A stretch of 64,000 nucleotides of DNA. It comes from Stomorhina lunata (lineage: Eukaryota > Arthropoda > Insecta > Diptera > Rhiniidae). The DNA lies in NCBI GenBank assembly GCA_933228675.1, contig OW121740.1:157097828-157161827 (forward strand), read 5' to 3'. The notes beneath the pieces are model-generated. The model had not been told where the DNA came from, did not search any database, and saw nothing but the letters and a program-made list of their open reading frames with translations. Positions 20,973 through 32,725 of the stretch are shown here, piece by piece. Each line of letters begins with the position of its first letter. Positions within the stretch are counted from its first letter, which is position 1. A program made the translations under genes and the position numbers.

Positions 20973-22248
20973 AAGAGTGTTCTAAAAAAAATATGCATTT
21001 ACTATTTTAGACAAAATTTATCCATAGTGCAAGAAATAATTTATTTTTTGATCAAGTTAGTTTCTATAGATATGTCAGATACTATTATTTTAGAAATTAT
21101 TCATTTTCAATAGTTATTTCAATCAAAATGGACTGCGAAAAAAATGTTCGTGAAAATATAATTAAAACTTTTCAAAAAAAACTTTTAAAAAAATAAATAA
21201 AAATTTGAAAGTTGACCCTCGAACGGTTTCTAATGCCATCAGACGGTATAAGGAAGACCTGAGCATTGAAAGAAAACCTGGATCAGGGAGAAAAAAAGGT
21301 CCTACAGATATTGGTAAGGCAAAAGAAGTCGAGCGACACTTTCGAAGAGCGCCTAACACTTCTTTAAGAAAAGCAGCTCGTACGGTGAAATGTTCTACGA
21401 ATTTTGCACATAGAGTCAAAGCTTATGCTGGACTGAAGACATACAAAGTCCAAAAGGTTCCAGATCGCAATGCTATAAAAAACTTAGAAGCAAAAAAACG
21501 AGCGAAAAAATTGAAGTCTGATTTTATAAAAAAATACACCTGTTGTGTGATGGATGATGAAACATATGTACTGGCAGACTTTTCTCAACTTCCTGGTTAA
21601 GATTTTTATGTTGCTGATAAACGGGGCAATGTTCGGCAAGAGTTTCGAACAAAAAAAACAAACAAAATTTCCTAAGAAGTTTCTCGTGTGGCAAGCTATT
21701 TGCAGTTGTGGCAAAAGAAGTAAAGTATTTGTGGCATCTGGCACAATAAACACAGAAATTTATATAAAGGAGTGCCTACAAAAACGGTTGTTACCCTTTT
21801 TAAGAGAGCACAGAGTGACTACATTTTTTTGGCCCGATTTGGCATCATGCCATTATGGAAAAAAGGCACTTGAGTGGTACTCAAAGAATAATATAATTTT
21901 TGTACCACGAGAGGCAAATCCACCTAACTGTCCAGAACTTCGGCCTGTGGAAAGGTATTGGGCTCTGGTAAAAAAGGAATTGAAGAACACAGGAAAGATT
22001 TCCAAGAACATGTCCGATTTTAGGCGCAGGTGGAAAAAGGTATCAGAAGCAACTGTAAAATCTTTAATGGGAGGGTTTCCGAAAAAAGTCGATAATTTTG
22101 CAAAACCCGAGTACTAATTAAACATTTTAATGCTAAATGATTTTGTATAATATGTCATTATATTTGCGTATTTTGTAGAGTTTTTATATTAAAAGGTTTG
22201 ATTTTTATTTAAGAAAATCCAACTACAAATTTTATTTAGAGCACTCTT
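20973..22248 (+). mobile_element. DD37E Tc1/mariner element, copy A3
   Basis: 1276 bp from AAGAGTGTTCT to GCACTCTT, flanked by TA at 20971-20972 and 22249-22250. It sits at the end of a LINE fragment. Confidence 0.92.
21128..22117 (+). pseudogene. DD37E transposase A3, several lesions
   Basis: Four lesions against the sister copies: a 10-bp deletion near 21181 that removes the PSWT codons and shifts the frame; CAA to TAA at 21598-21600; one extra A near 21655; and an in-frame 12-bp deletion near 22035 that removes NTCS. The WPD motif and the ELRPVERYWA segment remain. Confidence 0.9.
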
Positions 22249-22250
22249 TA

Positions 22251-22815
22251 TTATGGAAATTACGAAAACGGAATGATTATTTCAATGTACCCACTACTTT
22301 TTAATGTATTGATGACCAAAAGTTATATTTGTTATGGAATCACCCATATATTTAAAAAGTGCCCTTATATATATTTGTATAAGATTCTTTGTTAACTTTA
22401 GTAGACGACTGGCACAAATAAATGTTTTGAACTATTGGACATAGGGTTAAGAATTTTGGTGGACAAAAGCAAGATAAAACTAGTCCAGAAAACAATACAA
22501 CAACAAAAATTGTACATTTAAACATTGTTGCCAATATTTAACCCATTTGGGTATAGCAACTTAAGGTAATGTTTAAAATAAAACAAAAATAATGCTAATG
22601 AGGAAGCAATAAGAAAGAAGTGGATACCTTTTACATTCTTTATTAATGCCTTGAACTATCTAACTATCGTTTATGATATTCTAAATCGTAGATCTTTCGG
22701 AATTTAAAAGATCTAAGGAATATAAATCATATACAGATTTCTAAGTACACAAAACTGTCGAACAAAAAGAAGCCAAATTGCAGAAGGAAAAAATTAATAA
22801 GTAATACAATAAAAT
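22251..22815. other. Intergenic, no gene seen
   Basis: AT-rich, without supported genes or recognisable repeats. Confidence 0.4.
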
Positions 22816-23830
22816 ATAATTTACCTAGTGTTTATCGACTTTATGAAGACAGTGTCAACAGGAGCTATCTATGGAGAATTTTAGATAATCGTAACATGCC
22901 AACGAAAATTCTGAACTTAATTCGGGCAATGCACGTGGACTTTAAATGCCGGGTTCTACATAAAGGTTAATTGTCTAATCCGCTCGAAGTTACTACTGGA
23001 GTAAAACAAGGATGTATCTTGTCATCTATACTTTTTATCCTTGTCATCGAAATTTATAATGCGCCCGGCACTGAATGGTAGACGTGGTATCCAATGGACG
23101 CCCTTTAAACAACTCGAGGACTTGGAATACGCCGATGACGTATGTCTTCTAAGCCAAAGCCCAGGTCACCTTCAAGAAAACACTAGCGCTATTACTGTTG
23201 AATCTCGGGCCGCTGGGCTAGAAATCAATATTTCCAAGACAAAGATTATGCCTGGAGGGTATGGCGCAAACACCGTCGCCACACATCAATGTGGATAACG
23301 AGGTTATTGGATGTGTATTTACCTTTAAACAAAAAAAAAAGGTGGCTCCGACGAGAATTATGAATCGCCTATTAATAAGGCAAAATCTGCATTTGGCATT
23401 CGAGCTATTTGGAAATCTTGGCAAATATCAAGAACAACTAAGTTACGAATATATAACTCGAATGTCAAGTCCATCTTGTATTACGGCTGCGAAACTTAGA
23501 AACGCACAAATACCATCGATAAGCGCCTACAAACCTTTGCAGATTTGCGGCAAATCCTTAATATATGGTGACCAAATCGCATAAGAAATAAAGATCTACT
23601 AAAAGCTACAAACCAAATCGAATTCGAAGGCGAAATACCAACATTGCTCGACAAGTGCCTCGTTGGAATCCACAAGGAAGCGACCTTCGTGTGGACGTGG
23701 AAAAGGTCAATTATTGCGGAGTTACAAGCAGTAAACTATTGATGAAATGATGTATGCCTAACATCTCGCAATAGAGTTCGATATAAAAGGATGGTTGAGG
23801 CCTTATACTCCGCTGGAAGAATACAATATA
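22816..23830 (+). pseudogene. Non-LTR retrotransposon RT relic
   Basis: Several frames together give an RT core: LNLIRAMHVDFKCRVLHKG, TTGVKQGCILSSILFIL, then LEDLEYADDVCLLSQSPGHL with the YADD catalytic motif. The thumb region GLEINISKTKIM follows, then TKLRIYNSNVKSILYYGCE. The 3' part ends near RNRVRYKRMVEALYSAG. Frameshifts near 23055, 23300 and 23480 make it non-functional. The layout (no RNase H recognised, LLYG-type tail) resembles RTE or CR1-like LINEs; the clade is not settled. Confidence 0.75.
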
Positions 23831-23839
23831 ACGGGTTTT

Positions 23840-24095
23840 TGAGACATCTTCTTCATCTTATTTAACGGTATGGGAGAAAACTTTCGTTACAAAGTTTCAT
23901 ACTAAAAAATACTGCTTCTTTTGATATCCCTGACTCCCAGTGGAGCATAGGGCTCAAACATACTCTTATATCGTACTCTATTGCGAGATGTTAGGAATAC
24001 GTCATTCCACGAATAGTTTAAAGCTTGCAACTTCTCATCAATTGACTTTCTCCACGTTTGTGGATTTCATCGAAGCGCTTTTCGAGTTATGTTGA
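23840..24095 (-). repeat. Inverted copy of the LINE 3' end
   Basis: Segment 23950-24090 is the reverse complement, diverged, of 23650-23800 (for example TCTATTGCGAGATGTTAGG against CCTAACATCTCGCAATAGA). It contains TGACTCCCAGTGGAGCATAG, which recurs near 34156. This looks like the 3' end of a second LINE copy facing the first. Confidence 0.6.
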
Positions 24096-24745
24096 TATCT
24101 AGCCTTCGATGTGCATAGTAGGATGGAGCGAAAAACAACTTTTATTGAAATTCGATACGCCTGGGTTAAAAATCGATGCTCTACGTCCTAAGAAGCTCAG
24201 AAAAAAAATTTTGTCTTCCTAGGTCAATGTTCTAAGGTGGCGCACAGAACATTTATTTCTAGGAAAAAATGGGACTTTTTGGGGTTTTTGGTCAATTTCA
24301 ACCAATTAAGATATGTTTTAGCAAAATTAATAATTGGATGTAGAAAACAACTAAATCAGCTCTAATTAGAGTTATAAAAACTAAAAATACATGCAGTAGT
24401 TTTTAAGTTATTTCAATTTGCCCCAGAAAATTCGCGTCATTTCAACACGCCTAAGGATATGCAGCAAAAAAATTATTTTTGGAGTACAGAAATTACAAAG
24501 TAAGACTTTCCTTATCATCTAAAGACTTATAAGTACTAATTAGTTTAAATTTATTAAAATATAATTAAATTTACATAGTTTTTTTTTATACTGGAAAATG
24601 GTACTTTTTTTAAGGACCGTTTTAAAACTCACTTTTTAAGTTTTAGAAAATTTTGTTAAAAAAATATTCAAAATTTCAAAATTTTTGATCCGCATGTTAA
24701 AATAGACAGATGTTGTAATAAAATCCAAAAATATAAACCATATGA
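24096..24745. other. Intergenic, no gene seen
   Basis: AT-rich sequence without supported features. Confidence 0.35.
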
Positions 24746-24933
24746 CCCTTAACAGACATGGGAACTAAAATGACCCATATTTTTTCGAAAATTTATGAAG
24801 GGAAACCCCCAAAATTGTTTTACAGCTTAAGTGATGACAACAGAATTAAAAAAAGTTAATCCCTAAAATAAACCAAACATTTAAATTTTCAAAAAAAATG
24901 TTGGGTCATTTTAGTCCCCATGTCTGTTAAGGG
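24746..24933. mobile_element. MITE, ~50-bp TIRs, piggyBac-like end
   Basis: 188 bp. Both ends start CCCTTAACAGACATGGG, and the inverted repeat continues through CTAAAATGACCCA for about 50 bp in all. TTAA follows on the right (24934-24937); on the left the four bases are ATGA. If the target was TTAA, as for piggyBac, the left copy has mutated. Confidence 0.55.
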
Positions 24934-25203
24934 TTAAATAAAATATTTTTAATGAAACAATAAAACCATTCTTAAAAATAACTATTTTTGTTAATTTTGA
25001 TCGAAATTTGCCACTAAATTTATAACATTTTTAACAAATTTGGGGCGATACCAATGCATCAAGATCCCGAAAAACTTAATATTTGAGTACGACGTTGCCA
25101 TCACTGTCAAGCGCTATAGGTCGACGATTACTAATTTCTTAATGAAAAACTAATTCCACATACGAACTGTACGGCAGAAAAACTTATTTTCTCTGTAGCG
25201 TGG

Positions 25204-26084
25204 CACAGTGGGAAAATACGGCCAAAACTCAATAACTTGGTCATTTCTTAACTTTTTTTCTTGAAATTTTCTGTGTATGTAAATAATATACCTTTAGCTA
25301 AACTGAAATAGTTTTTTTAAGAAAATGTAAAAGCTGTGGTCACTTAAAACTGGACTACAATTATGTGACCACTACCTGTACACTTAAATAGACTATATAA
25401 AGGTCACTTAAAATTAAAAATTTTGTTGTTTTTTTATGTTTATATATAATTTTTGCATTAAATTGGAAAGAAAACTAAAGAAATGGCATAAAAATATTAC
25501 ATCATGCCTAAATTTCACTTCAAGTAGTGATTTTTTTGCGATAAATTGCATAAAATTGCGAAAAAGGGGTGTCACTAAAAACGTTATAACTCTTAAAATT
25601 GGATGCAAATGGATAGGAAATTCATAGAGCTATACGAAGCAGTTGTGCTACAACCTCTTAAAATCTCTAAAAAAAATTGGCGGTCTGTTAAACTTTGTAT
25701 TTAAAATTAAAAAAAAATAAAAAATTATAGTTGTTTTAACTGCCAAAATTCTACATAAAGCGTAGGTCAAAAAATATCGAAACTGGCGCGGTTAATTAGT
25801 ACAAGGTATCTCCTTTTCAAACCAAAAAAGAAAATAACTAAAAATTTCACACTTTTTCCAATATTATCCGAATTTTATTTATAGGTTCAAATATACAGTA
25901 ATTTTTTTTAAGAACATAAAAATAAATATTCAAACTTTGAGGAATTATTAGTCTTAGTAGACAATGCAGAATGGTAAAAATTTGGGATTACATGTTTTGA
26001 AATGTCAGCTCTAATCTGACATCAAAATTTATTAAAAGAAATTAAAAACAACTTTGGGGGTTTTGGCCATAATTTCCTACTGTG
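25204..26084. mobile_element. Non-autonomous element, CACAGT(G/A)GG ends
   Basis: About 35-bp imperfect terminal inverted repeats: CACAGTGGGAAAATACGGCC on the left, CACAGTAGGAAATTATGGCC from the right. CGTGG flanks both sides (25199-25203, 26085-26089), a possible 5-bp target duplication. A related end occurs near 34576 (CACAGTAGAAAAATGCAAAC). No coding content. Confidence 0.55.
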
Positions 26085-26149
26085 CGTGGGTGGGATGAGC
26101 TTTAACAGTTTGACGTAAAGGTTGTTTGCTAAAATAAGAAAAGAGTAGG

Positions 26150-26664
26150 AGAAAGTACGCCTTGCTGTTCCCCAGAATTAATATTAACTCGTTTGATGAG
26201 ATCGTATCTATAACAACTTTTATTGTGCGACCTCTGAGCAAGCTCGATATAAATCTTTCTTTAAACTTTTTGAATAATATTGTTTGTGGAGTTATTGACT
26301 GTCCAGCTCTACTTGAATCAATTAAATTCTATGTTCCTTCTAGATCTCTCAGACTTAGAGGAAATTTGTTTTATATTGACTTTCACAATACTGAATATGC
26401 ATTAAATGAACCGCTGACTAGATCAATGAGATTATTTAATGATTTTAGTGATTTTTTGGACATAAGTATACCTAATAATGACTTTAAAATAATCTTAAAT
26501 AATATACTTTAACTTTGTTATACCCCTTTTTTGTATTCTTTTTATATTAATTAGTTGGTAAGGATAATATTGTACTCTTTTTTATATTAAGTAGTCTGTA
26601 AGGATAATATTGTATCCATAGACTAATGAACAAATAAATAAATAAATAAATAAATAAATAAATC
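26150..26664 (+). pseudogene. LINE ORF2 C-terminus with AAAT tail
   Basis: The frame at 26162-26512 ends with FYVPSRSLRLRGNLFYIDF and then NEPLTRSMRLFNDF, the usual C-terminus of several insect non-LTR ORF2 proteins. It is followed by a short 3'UTR holding about three copies of GTAAGGATAATATTGTA, and then by an (AAAT)n tail at 26633-26663. It is 5'-truncated, as is usual for LINE insertions. Confidence 0.7.
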
Positions 26665-26689
26665 TAGGAAAGCTATTAGCGACACCAAA

Positions 26690-26850
26690 AACAAAAAGTT
26701 TTTTATAAAAATACTTCGTGACACACTTTATCAAACGCCTTGGAAATATCCAGAGCCACAACTTTGCTTTCGCCAAAACACTGCATTGGATGACACCATT
26801 TTGCCGTTAGAAAGGCCAGCAGGTCTTCCGAAGATCGTACGAATTCAATT
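26690..26850 (-). pseudogene. LINE RT fragment (minus strand)
   Basis: The reverse complement reads GESKVVALDISKAFDKVCHE, the conserved RT motif with the first catalytic aspartate. Both sides are lost. Confidence 0.65.
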
Positions 26851-27018
26851 AAAAGTTGCCTAGTAGGGTTGTAAGTATGTTACAAATTAATAAATAAAGT
26901 GCAAGTATCGAACCGCTTTACTCTAAGACCACTACTGAAATGACATCTTGACTTGGAGACTTTTATGTTGTTTATGTAAAGATATCATTATTCTTAGCTC
27001 GTTTAAATGACCATAAAC

Positions 27019-28095
27019 TAGGGTTGCCAGACACAAATCCTGAAAAAGCTGGACATAAGGAAAAGAAAAGCTTGACAACCCAAAAATTAGCTGGACATTA
27101 ATAATTTTAATAATTTGCATCGATGACAAACCGAATTGCGAATACCGTAAATAACTGCAGGGATATCGAGAAAAAATGAAATCGTTCGAGATGCAATTTT
27201 CCTCACATTGATATCATAGGACGCACATTGCGCGATTTGACTGTCGTGTTTTCAAATATCGAAAGGGAATCTAATAAAATGGATCTAGTTGTCAATGAAT
27301 CAAAGCAAAACTGCTGGTTTCTGCAAGCAGGCAATTCTCAAGAATTGGACCACATGTGATCGTTGAGAACTATAGCTACGAGTTGTAAAAGATTTTGTTT
27401 ACCTGTTACCGCCGTCAACATAAATAACAACATAAGTTTCGAAATCAAACGTACAATCATACTTGCCAACAGATGCTATTTTAGCATAAGCAGGCAGATA
27501 AGAAATAAAGCTTTCTCTGTAAGAACTTAAACTATGCTCTACAAAACGCTTATACTACCCGTATAATATATGGTATTGAATCATTGAATCATGGGCACAA
27601 GCAGGGGAAGCTATTGGCGTTTTTGAGAGGAAGATTCTACGGAAAATCTTTGGAATGAACTCGTAAAAGAATACGTCCGAAAATTCGATGGAAAGGCCAA
27701 GTAGAGGAAAAATTTTCAAGGCTTGACCTACGAATTTGAGGGCATGGAATTCTAAAATATGCTCGGCCTTTGACCTCAACAGGTTTTTGATATAGGCCAT
27801 TGAGGTAAAATAAGTACAATGGGTAAATTTCATAAATTGTAATTTTATTATAAAATAAACTTAATCAAGCAATCAATTAATCAATGCACAAATCACTTAA
27901 GTGAAAAAGAAAAATATACAGTCTTGCAAAAGTTTTTATTGCGTTCTTTTTCATAAAAATACTTTTTCTTTAAAAATATTCAAAAAATTTCAATTCTTCA
28001 CCTTTCAGCTGGACAAATTTAATTTAAGCTTGACATTGGACAAGCACTAAAAAAGCTGAACAATCCAGTCAAATCCAGCCTGACTGGCAACCCTA
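27019..28095. mobile_element. hAT-like element carrying LINE pieces
   Basis: Ends TAGGGTTGCCAG and CTGGCAACCCTA. The 8-bp flanks CCATAAAC (27011-27018) and CCAGAAAC (28096-28103) match at seven of eight bases. The inside carries a LINE fragment (27400-27650) and an R2-like piece (27650-27800), so it is composite. AAAGCTGGACA motifs lie near both ends. Confidence 0.65.
27400..27650 (+). pseudogene. LINE RT 3' fragment
   Basis: Readable as VNINNNISFEIKRTIILANR, then LYKTLILPV, then GEAIGVFERKILRKIFGMN, the region after the RT core in several insect LINEs. Interrupted by stops and shifts. Confidence 0.65.
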
Positions 28096-28103
28096 CCAGA
28101 AAC

Positions 28104-28779
28104 TCATACTGCCCCGAGGAGCAGAAAGAATCTTAGCACGAAGACATTGCTCGTACGGAGCTTTTTTGCCTCTTAATACTTTGGCAGATATACGAGTACT
28201 ATTCGCCTGTTTTCGTTACAAATCAGTAAATGAATTTTGGTTATTACTTCAGTTACTAAAAGCTTCCACTCGGGACCTGACTGCCTGTTGGCACGTCTAA
28301 TTGTACCAAGTTTTTTACTTAAATTTAATCGAAATATTTTTCATTGTCTCGAACATTTTCATTCCCAGCTTAATAACATTGGAAACCAATCCGCTGAGGC
28401 GTTTTCTCTAAAATATCGGAGGTCTTTTAAGCCCATATTACTAACACACTTCAAGAATTAAGAAAAAAGGAAGCGTAAGCTTTTTAAAATTGTTTAGACT
28501 TCTCACAAACTTTTACAGCAGTTTCAATGTGTCGGTTGGATTCGTAAGAGCTGTCGGCAAACAAGAAGATCCCTGGACGGATGGGTGATCAGTAGTGGTA
28601 AGTGGTTTATTGCTCATGTCACATTGATTCAATGGTGTGAGTGTGGTCTCTGTGACAGTTTGACTTTTAAAAAAATGTTTCATTCATTTTTTCGGGTTAC
28701 CACTTTTTTCGTACTCATTCTCTTGCCGACAGTATCTGATGTCTTCCAATAGTGAGTGATATTGAATGACAAAAAAAAA
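28104..28779. other. Intergenic, no gene seen
   Basis: No supported gene. A 74-codon frame at 28237-28461 has no recognisable domain. Confidence 0.4.
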
Positions 28780-29560
28780 CAAGTAAGAAAGTGCTATAGT
28801 CGGTCAAGCCCGACTATACGATACCCTTCACCACTAAGGTCAAAAGTGTTATTTTTACTGTATAAAGACAAATATTTGCTAAATTTTGCCATCATACAAA
28901 CATTTTCTCAAAACTTTTATATTTAAGCTGCTTCCGACATTTGGACTTATATGAGAGCTAGGGTCAAATGTAGACCGATTATCTCGAAATTTGGCAAATT
29001 AATTACAGTTGTTACAAAAATTATGTATGTAAAAAATAAACTTAAAATTCCCATTATCTTCAGTGATTTTTGTCTCATTTAGTGCTTTTTTAAAGAAAAG
29101 TTTGTATGGGAGCTATGGTCAAATATGGACCGATTTTAACGAAATTTGGTACAGTGATTTTAGTTGACATAAGCAGTATTTGATTTAAATTTCATCAACA
29201 AATATTGATATTTATGGCCAATATATCAATTCCGGGAAGTGGGACCTATGGGAGGTACCATAAATAATAGACCGATTTTGACGAATTTCAATAGCCATGG
29301 TCCCATTGATCTGTGCCAAATTTCATCAAATTATCTTTAGAATTGCGACCTGTAGTTTGATTACAAGGTTTACATGGGGGTCCAGCCAGCCAGCCGTCCA
29401 GCCAGACGGACGGACGGACATCGCTAAATCGACTCAGAAAGTGATTCCAAGCCTATTGGTATACTAAAAGGTGGGTCTAAGACAAATGTTTCCATGCGTT
29501 ACATACATCAGCACAAACTTATAATACCCTTTCCACCTATGGTGGTGAAGGGTATAACAA
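28780..29560 (+). repeat. Dispersed repeat R1, complete copy
   Basis: About 780 bp from ACAAGTAAGAAAGTGCTATA to GGTGGTGAAGGGTATAAC. Internal landmarks are ATACCCTTCACCACTAAGG, the repeated phrase GGTCAAATGTAGACCGAT, a CCAGCCAGCCGTCCAGCCAG / ACGGACGGACGGACAT block, and GTATACTAAAAGGTGGGTCT. Other copies or parts lie at 4525, 11740, 13084, 29560, 34500, 42378, 44036 and 54655. The class is not identified. Confidence 0.8.
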
Positions 29561-30034
29561 GTAAGACCCTTCACTACTAAGGTCAAATATGGACCAACAA
29601 TTAAACAAGTTTTCCTTAAGTCTTAGAGTCATACATACATATACTATGTGCTATTTTTTCAAAATTTCGAGATCTATAATATGGGCCGATTTCTACAAAA
29701 TTAGGAACACTGATTAAGGTTATGATAAGCAATATTTGTGCTGAATATTATTAAAATACAACTAAATTTGTGGCTGTAAAGGACCAAAAACTCTTTTCCG
29801 AGAAGGCATCCCTATGGGAGGTACCCGAAATAGTAATCCGATTTCGCCCAAAAAGTATAGGGATCGTCCTTGGACCAAAATATGAACCTGTGCCAAATTT
29901 CATCTTTAAAATTACGACCTGTAGAGTGATAACAAGCTTGCATGGATATCCGGCCAGCCAGCCGGACGGACATCGTTAAAACAACTCAGGGAGTGATTCT
30001 AAGTCGATTGGTATACTAAAAGGTAGGTCTCAGA
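29561..30034 (+). repeat. R1 copy 2, left part
   Basis: A tandem second R1 joined directly to the first. It lacks part of the interior and is split by the 2.6-kb insertion at 30035; the rest resumes at 32638 and ends with GGTGAAGGGTATA near 32715. Confidence 0.75.
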
Positions 30035-30747
30035 TAGTTAGGGTTTGCAGTTCGGTTTTAACCGAAACCGAAACCTCGGTTTTTTATGCCTCAAAACCGA
30101 AACCGAAAACCGTAGAAAAAAACCGAGGTTTTAGCTATTTATTTTTCATATTTTTTTGTTGGTATTATTCAGAAATAACATTAGCTTATCATAAATTTGC
30201 ACGTAATTTGTCTATTTAATGAAGCAGAAGAATGAAACAAGCAAAAGGTGTTTACAATGGACGAATGGACAGGTGTAAGGGAACGTAAATATTCACGATT
30301 CTCATGGTAAATTTTATAACCTGGGCCGTATTTTAGGAACGTGTAATTTCAAGCAAACGCAAGGAACCATTTGACAAACGCTAATAGAGTTTAATATTTC
30401 ACTTGATACAAACATCGTAGCAAATTTGTATCTGAAAATCAATTTTAAAGACGGCGACATGGAACTTTGACTCATTTAAAACCGATTGCCCATATACATT
30501 TGAACCTAGAGGCTGTATGGAAAACTGTTCGGTATTTCAAAAATTCGTCAGTTCGATATAATATTTTACAGACAAGCGTTAAAAAGCATCATAATCGTGA
30601 ATTAAGTTTACTCTTAGATTTCTGCTTCTAAAACAAAGTATTCATGAGAGTTTAGAAATGCTTGCAATTTCTCCAAAAGAAACAAGACTTATTTAAGAAA
30701 TCCCTCATATTTAAAAAACCTGAATTATTTTCCTGCATTTTAGTATT

Positions 30748-31955
30748 AAATTCCCAGTAAAACTTTTCATTACCAAATAATGAGTTAAACAGTTAAACTA
30801 TTGAACACGAACTACTTACTCATTCGCTGTTTAAGTCATTACATTAACATGGGGATGTCATTGGAGGCAAGTACTTACCAATTGCAGAAATGTAATGACT
30901 TGTGTAAGCAATTTGAAAGCAACAACAACAACAGCAACAACTTTTTTGTTGTTGTTTTATTAAAAACATATATTTTTAATCGAAATACAAAATTTTTTTT
31001 ATGATCCCATGGGGGCTCGAACCCAGACCCTCCGACTGCTAGGCAGAGACTCTTCCACTGAGCTACTTCATTTGTTGAAAACTTAGCAGCTTATAATTAA
31101 TATAAACAATTTTTATTTTTAGATCCAAAATCATGTGAAAATAACTTTGTTTTTCCCTGCTTTTTTTGCTTTGTTGTAATTTTTGGAAAAATATTTTTAT
31201 ACGATTTTTTGTAATTATTTTAAAACTTTTTTAAAATTATTTTTAAACTTAAACAATTTAAATCTTCTTTTTTGTATAAGTTCTAACATAAGGTTGACTC
31301 TTACTTACTTAAATGTTACAACCTGTTAAGGTCAAAGTCCGAGCATATTTTAGAATTCCATGGATTTCGATCTTGTGCGAATATTCTCCAATTTTATAGG
31401 CCAAGCTTTGAAAAATGTTCCTCTACTTGGTCTTTCTATCGAAGTTTCGGACATCCTCCTCTAACATTAGGTAGTGGGACATTTCAATTCTAATTTTATC
31501 CTCTTCATTGTATTTTTTTTTCAAGAGAGGGTTACTAGCCCGTAATCCTAACCCATTTTTATCGATCTTATGGGACAACTCTCGAAACATGTTAACTCAC
31601 AATATTAATGGGTGTTAAACTAGCTCCCCGGGTGATACCATGAGGAGGTGTGTGTCCACAGTTGAGATGAAGGATGACCCAGATAAGTTGGGCTTACCAA
31701 GTTAAGACCAATTAGAATCGTGTTTGGTATTCAACATCCCCTACATAATAAAAATTGACTCATGATGGTATTTTTTCATTAACGTGAGTTAGTTTTACAA
31801 ATTTTTTTACAGAAGATAATATTTAAGTTCTTAAAATTATCCCTTGGTGGGATTTGAACCGGGCCATTCAGTTTAAATTACCATCTTAATTACAAATAAG
31901 TACTTCTGTAATAACTTATTATTTATTCGGATGGTATGTTGTAGTCGTTACAAGG
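30748..31955. repeat. Repeat R2 copy 1
   Basis: Starts CCCAGTAAAACTTTTCATTA and is about 95% like 37808-39030 over about 1.2 kb. It contains an AACAACAACAACA stretch, a tRNA-like block at 31008-31075 and a second box-B-like block near 31850 (minus strand GGTTCAAATCCCACCA). The right terminal repeat seen in copy 2 is missing. Confidence 0.8.
31008..31075 (-). repeat. tRNA-like block in R2 copy 1
   Basis: On the minus strand GTAGCTCAGTGGAAGAGTC resembles box A and GGGTTCGAGCCCC box B. The anticodon-loop equivalent CTAGCAG would give AGC (alanine). The acceptor stem does not pair convincingly and the block recurs within R2 copy 2, so I treat it as a captured or SINE-type tRNA head, not a gene. 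Confidence 0.6.
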
Positions 31956-32637
31956 TGGGTTATAATATGTTTTAATGAATTTATCTAAATGTTCCTACAA
32001 ATTTAAACTGAAATAGTTTTATTAAAAAAACGAAAACCGAACCGAAACCGGCCGGTTTTGGGTGTTTTAAAACCGAAACCGCGGTTTCTCATTTTCACGG
32101 TTTTTTTATAGTGATGGGACAAGGGTAAATACCCAAATGGTAAATTGGGTATTTAAAGGTAAATACCCAGGTATTTACCTAAGCACTTCGGTATTTACCC
32201 AAAATGTGGGTAAAAATCAGAATAAAAAAATTTAAAAGAAGATGCTGTGGGTGCTAAGGGGACGTTCAGAAGCAGCTGAAGTACAGGGAGCTGTTAAAAT
32301 TGAACATCTAATTTGCTTAATTGCGTACTTCCACAAGTTTCTTTCCACTAATTTACTGGAGAAATTTCATCCAAACAAAAGTTTTGGCCCAAAAACCATT
32401 TCAGGCCTTATAATTTAGCGCCTTTGCCATTGTGTAAATGAATTCAAATGCAGGAGGTACCTCAGAAAAATTCGAAAATGTTAAAAATTCTGTTGCTCTA
32501 CGTAACAACGAGTATTTGTTATTCAAATGAGTATTTACCCGAAATTAGATAAATACACGGGTATGAAGGTGGGTATAAATAGGTAAATACCCAGCGTTAG
32601 GTAAATACCCAGGTCTAAACCCATCTCTAGTCTCAGA

Positions 32638-32725
32638 CCAATATTTCTATGCGTTACAAACATCAGCACAAACCCAATATACCCTTTCCACCTATAGTGG
32701 TGAAGGGTATATAAAAAGTTGTTAA
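32638..32725 (+). repeat. R1 copy 2, right part
   Basis: Continues R1 after the hAT-like insertion: TATGCGTTACAAACATCAGC and CCACCTATAGTGGTGAAGGG match the right end of the complete copy. Confidence 0.75.

Larger units (their letters stand above)
30035..32629. mobile_element. Composite hAT-like insertion in R1
   Basis: A 2595-bp insertion flanked by a perfect 8-bp duplication GTCTCAGA (30027-30034, 32630-32637). Removing it restores the R1 sequence. The left part (30040-30125) and 32020-32110 are rich in AACCGAAACCGAAAACCG. The right part (32110-32629) has TAGTGATGGG at one end and CCCATCTCTA at the other, with GGTAAATACCC repeats. In the middle is an R2 copy (30748-31955). At least three elements seem nested. 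No transposase was found. Confidence 0.7.

Noticed and set aside
31008..31075. Functional tRNA-Ala(AGC) gene
   Set aside because: Acceptor stem does not pair well and the block is part of a repeated element (also at 38070).
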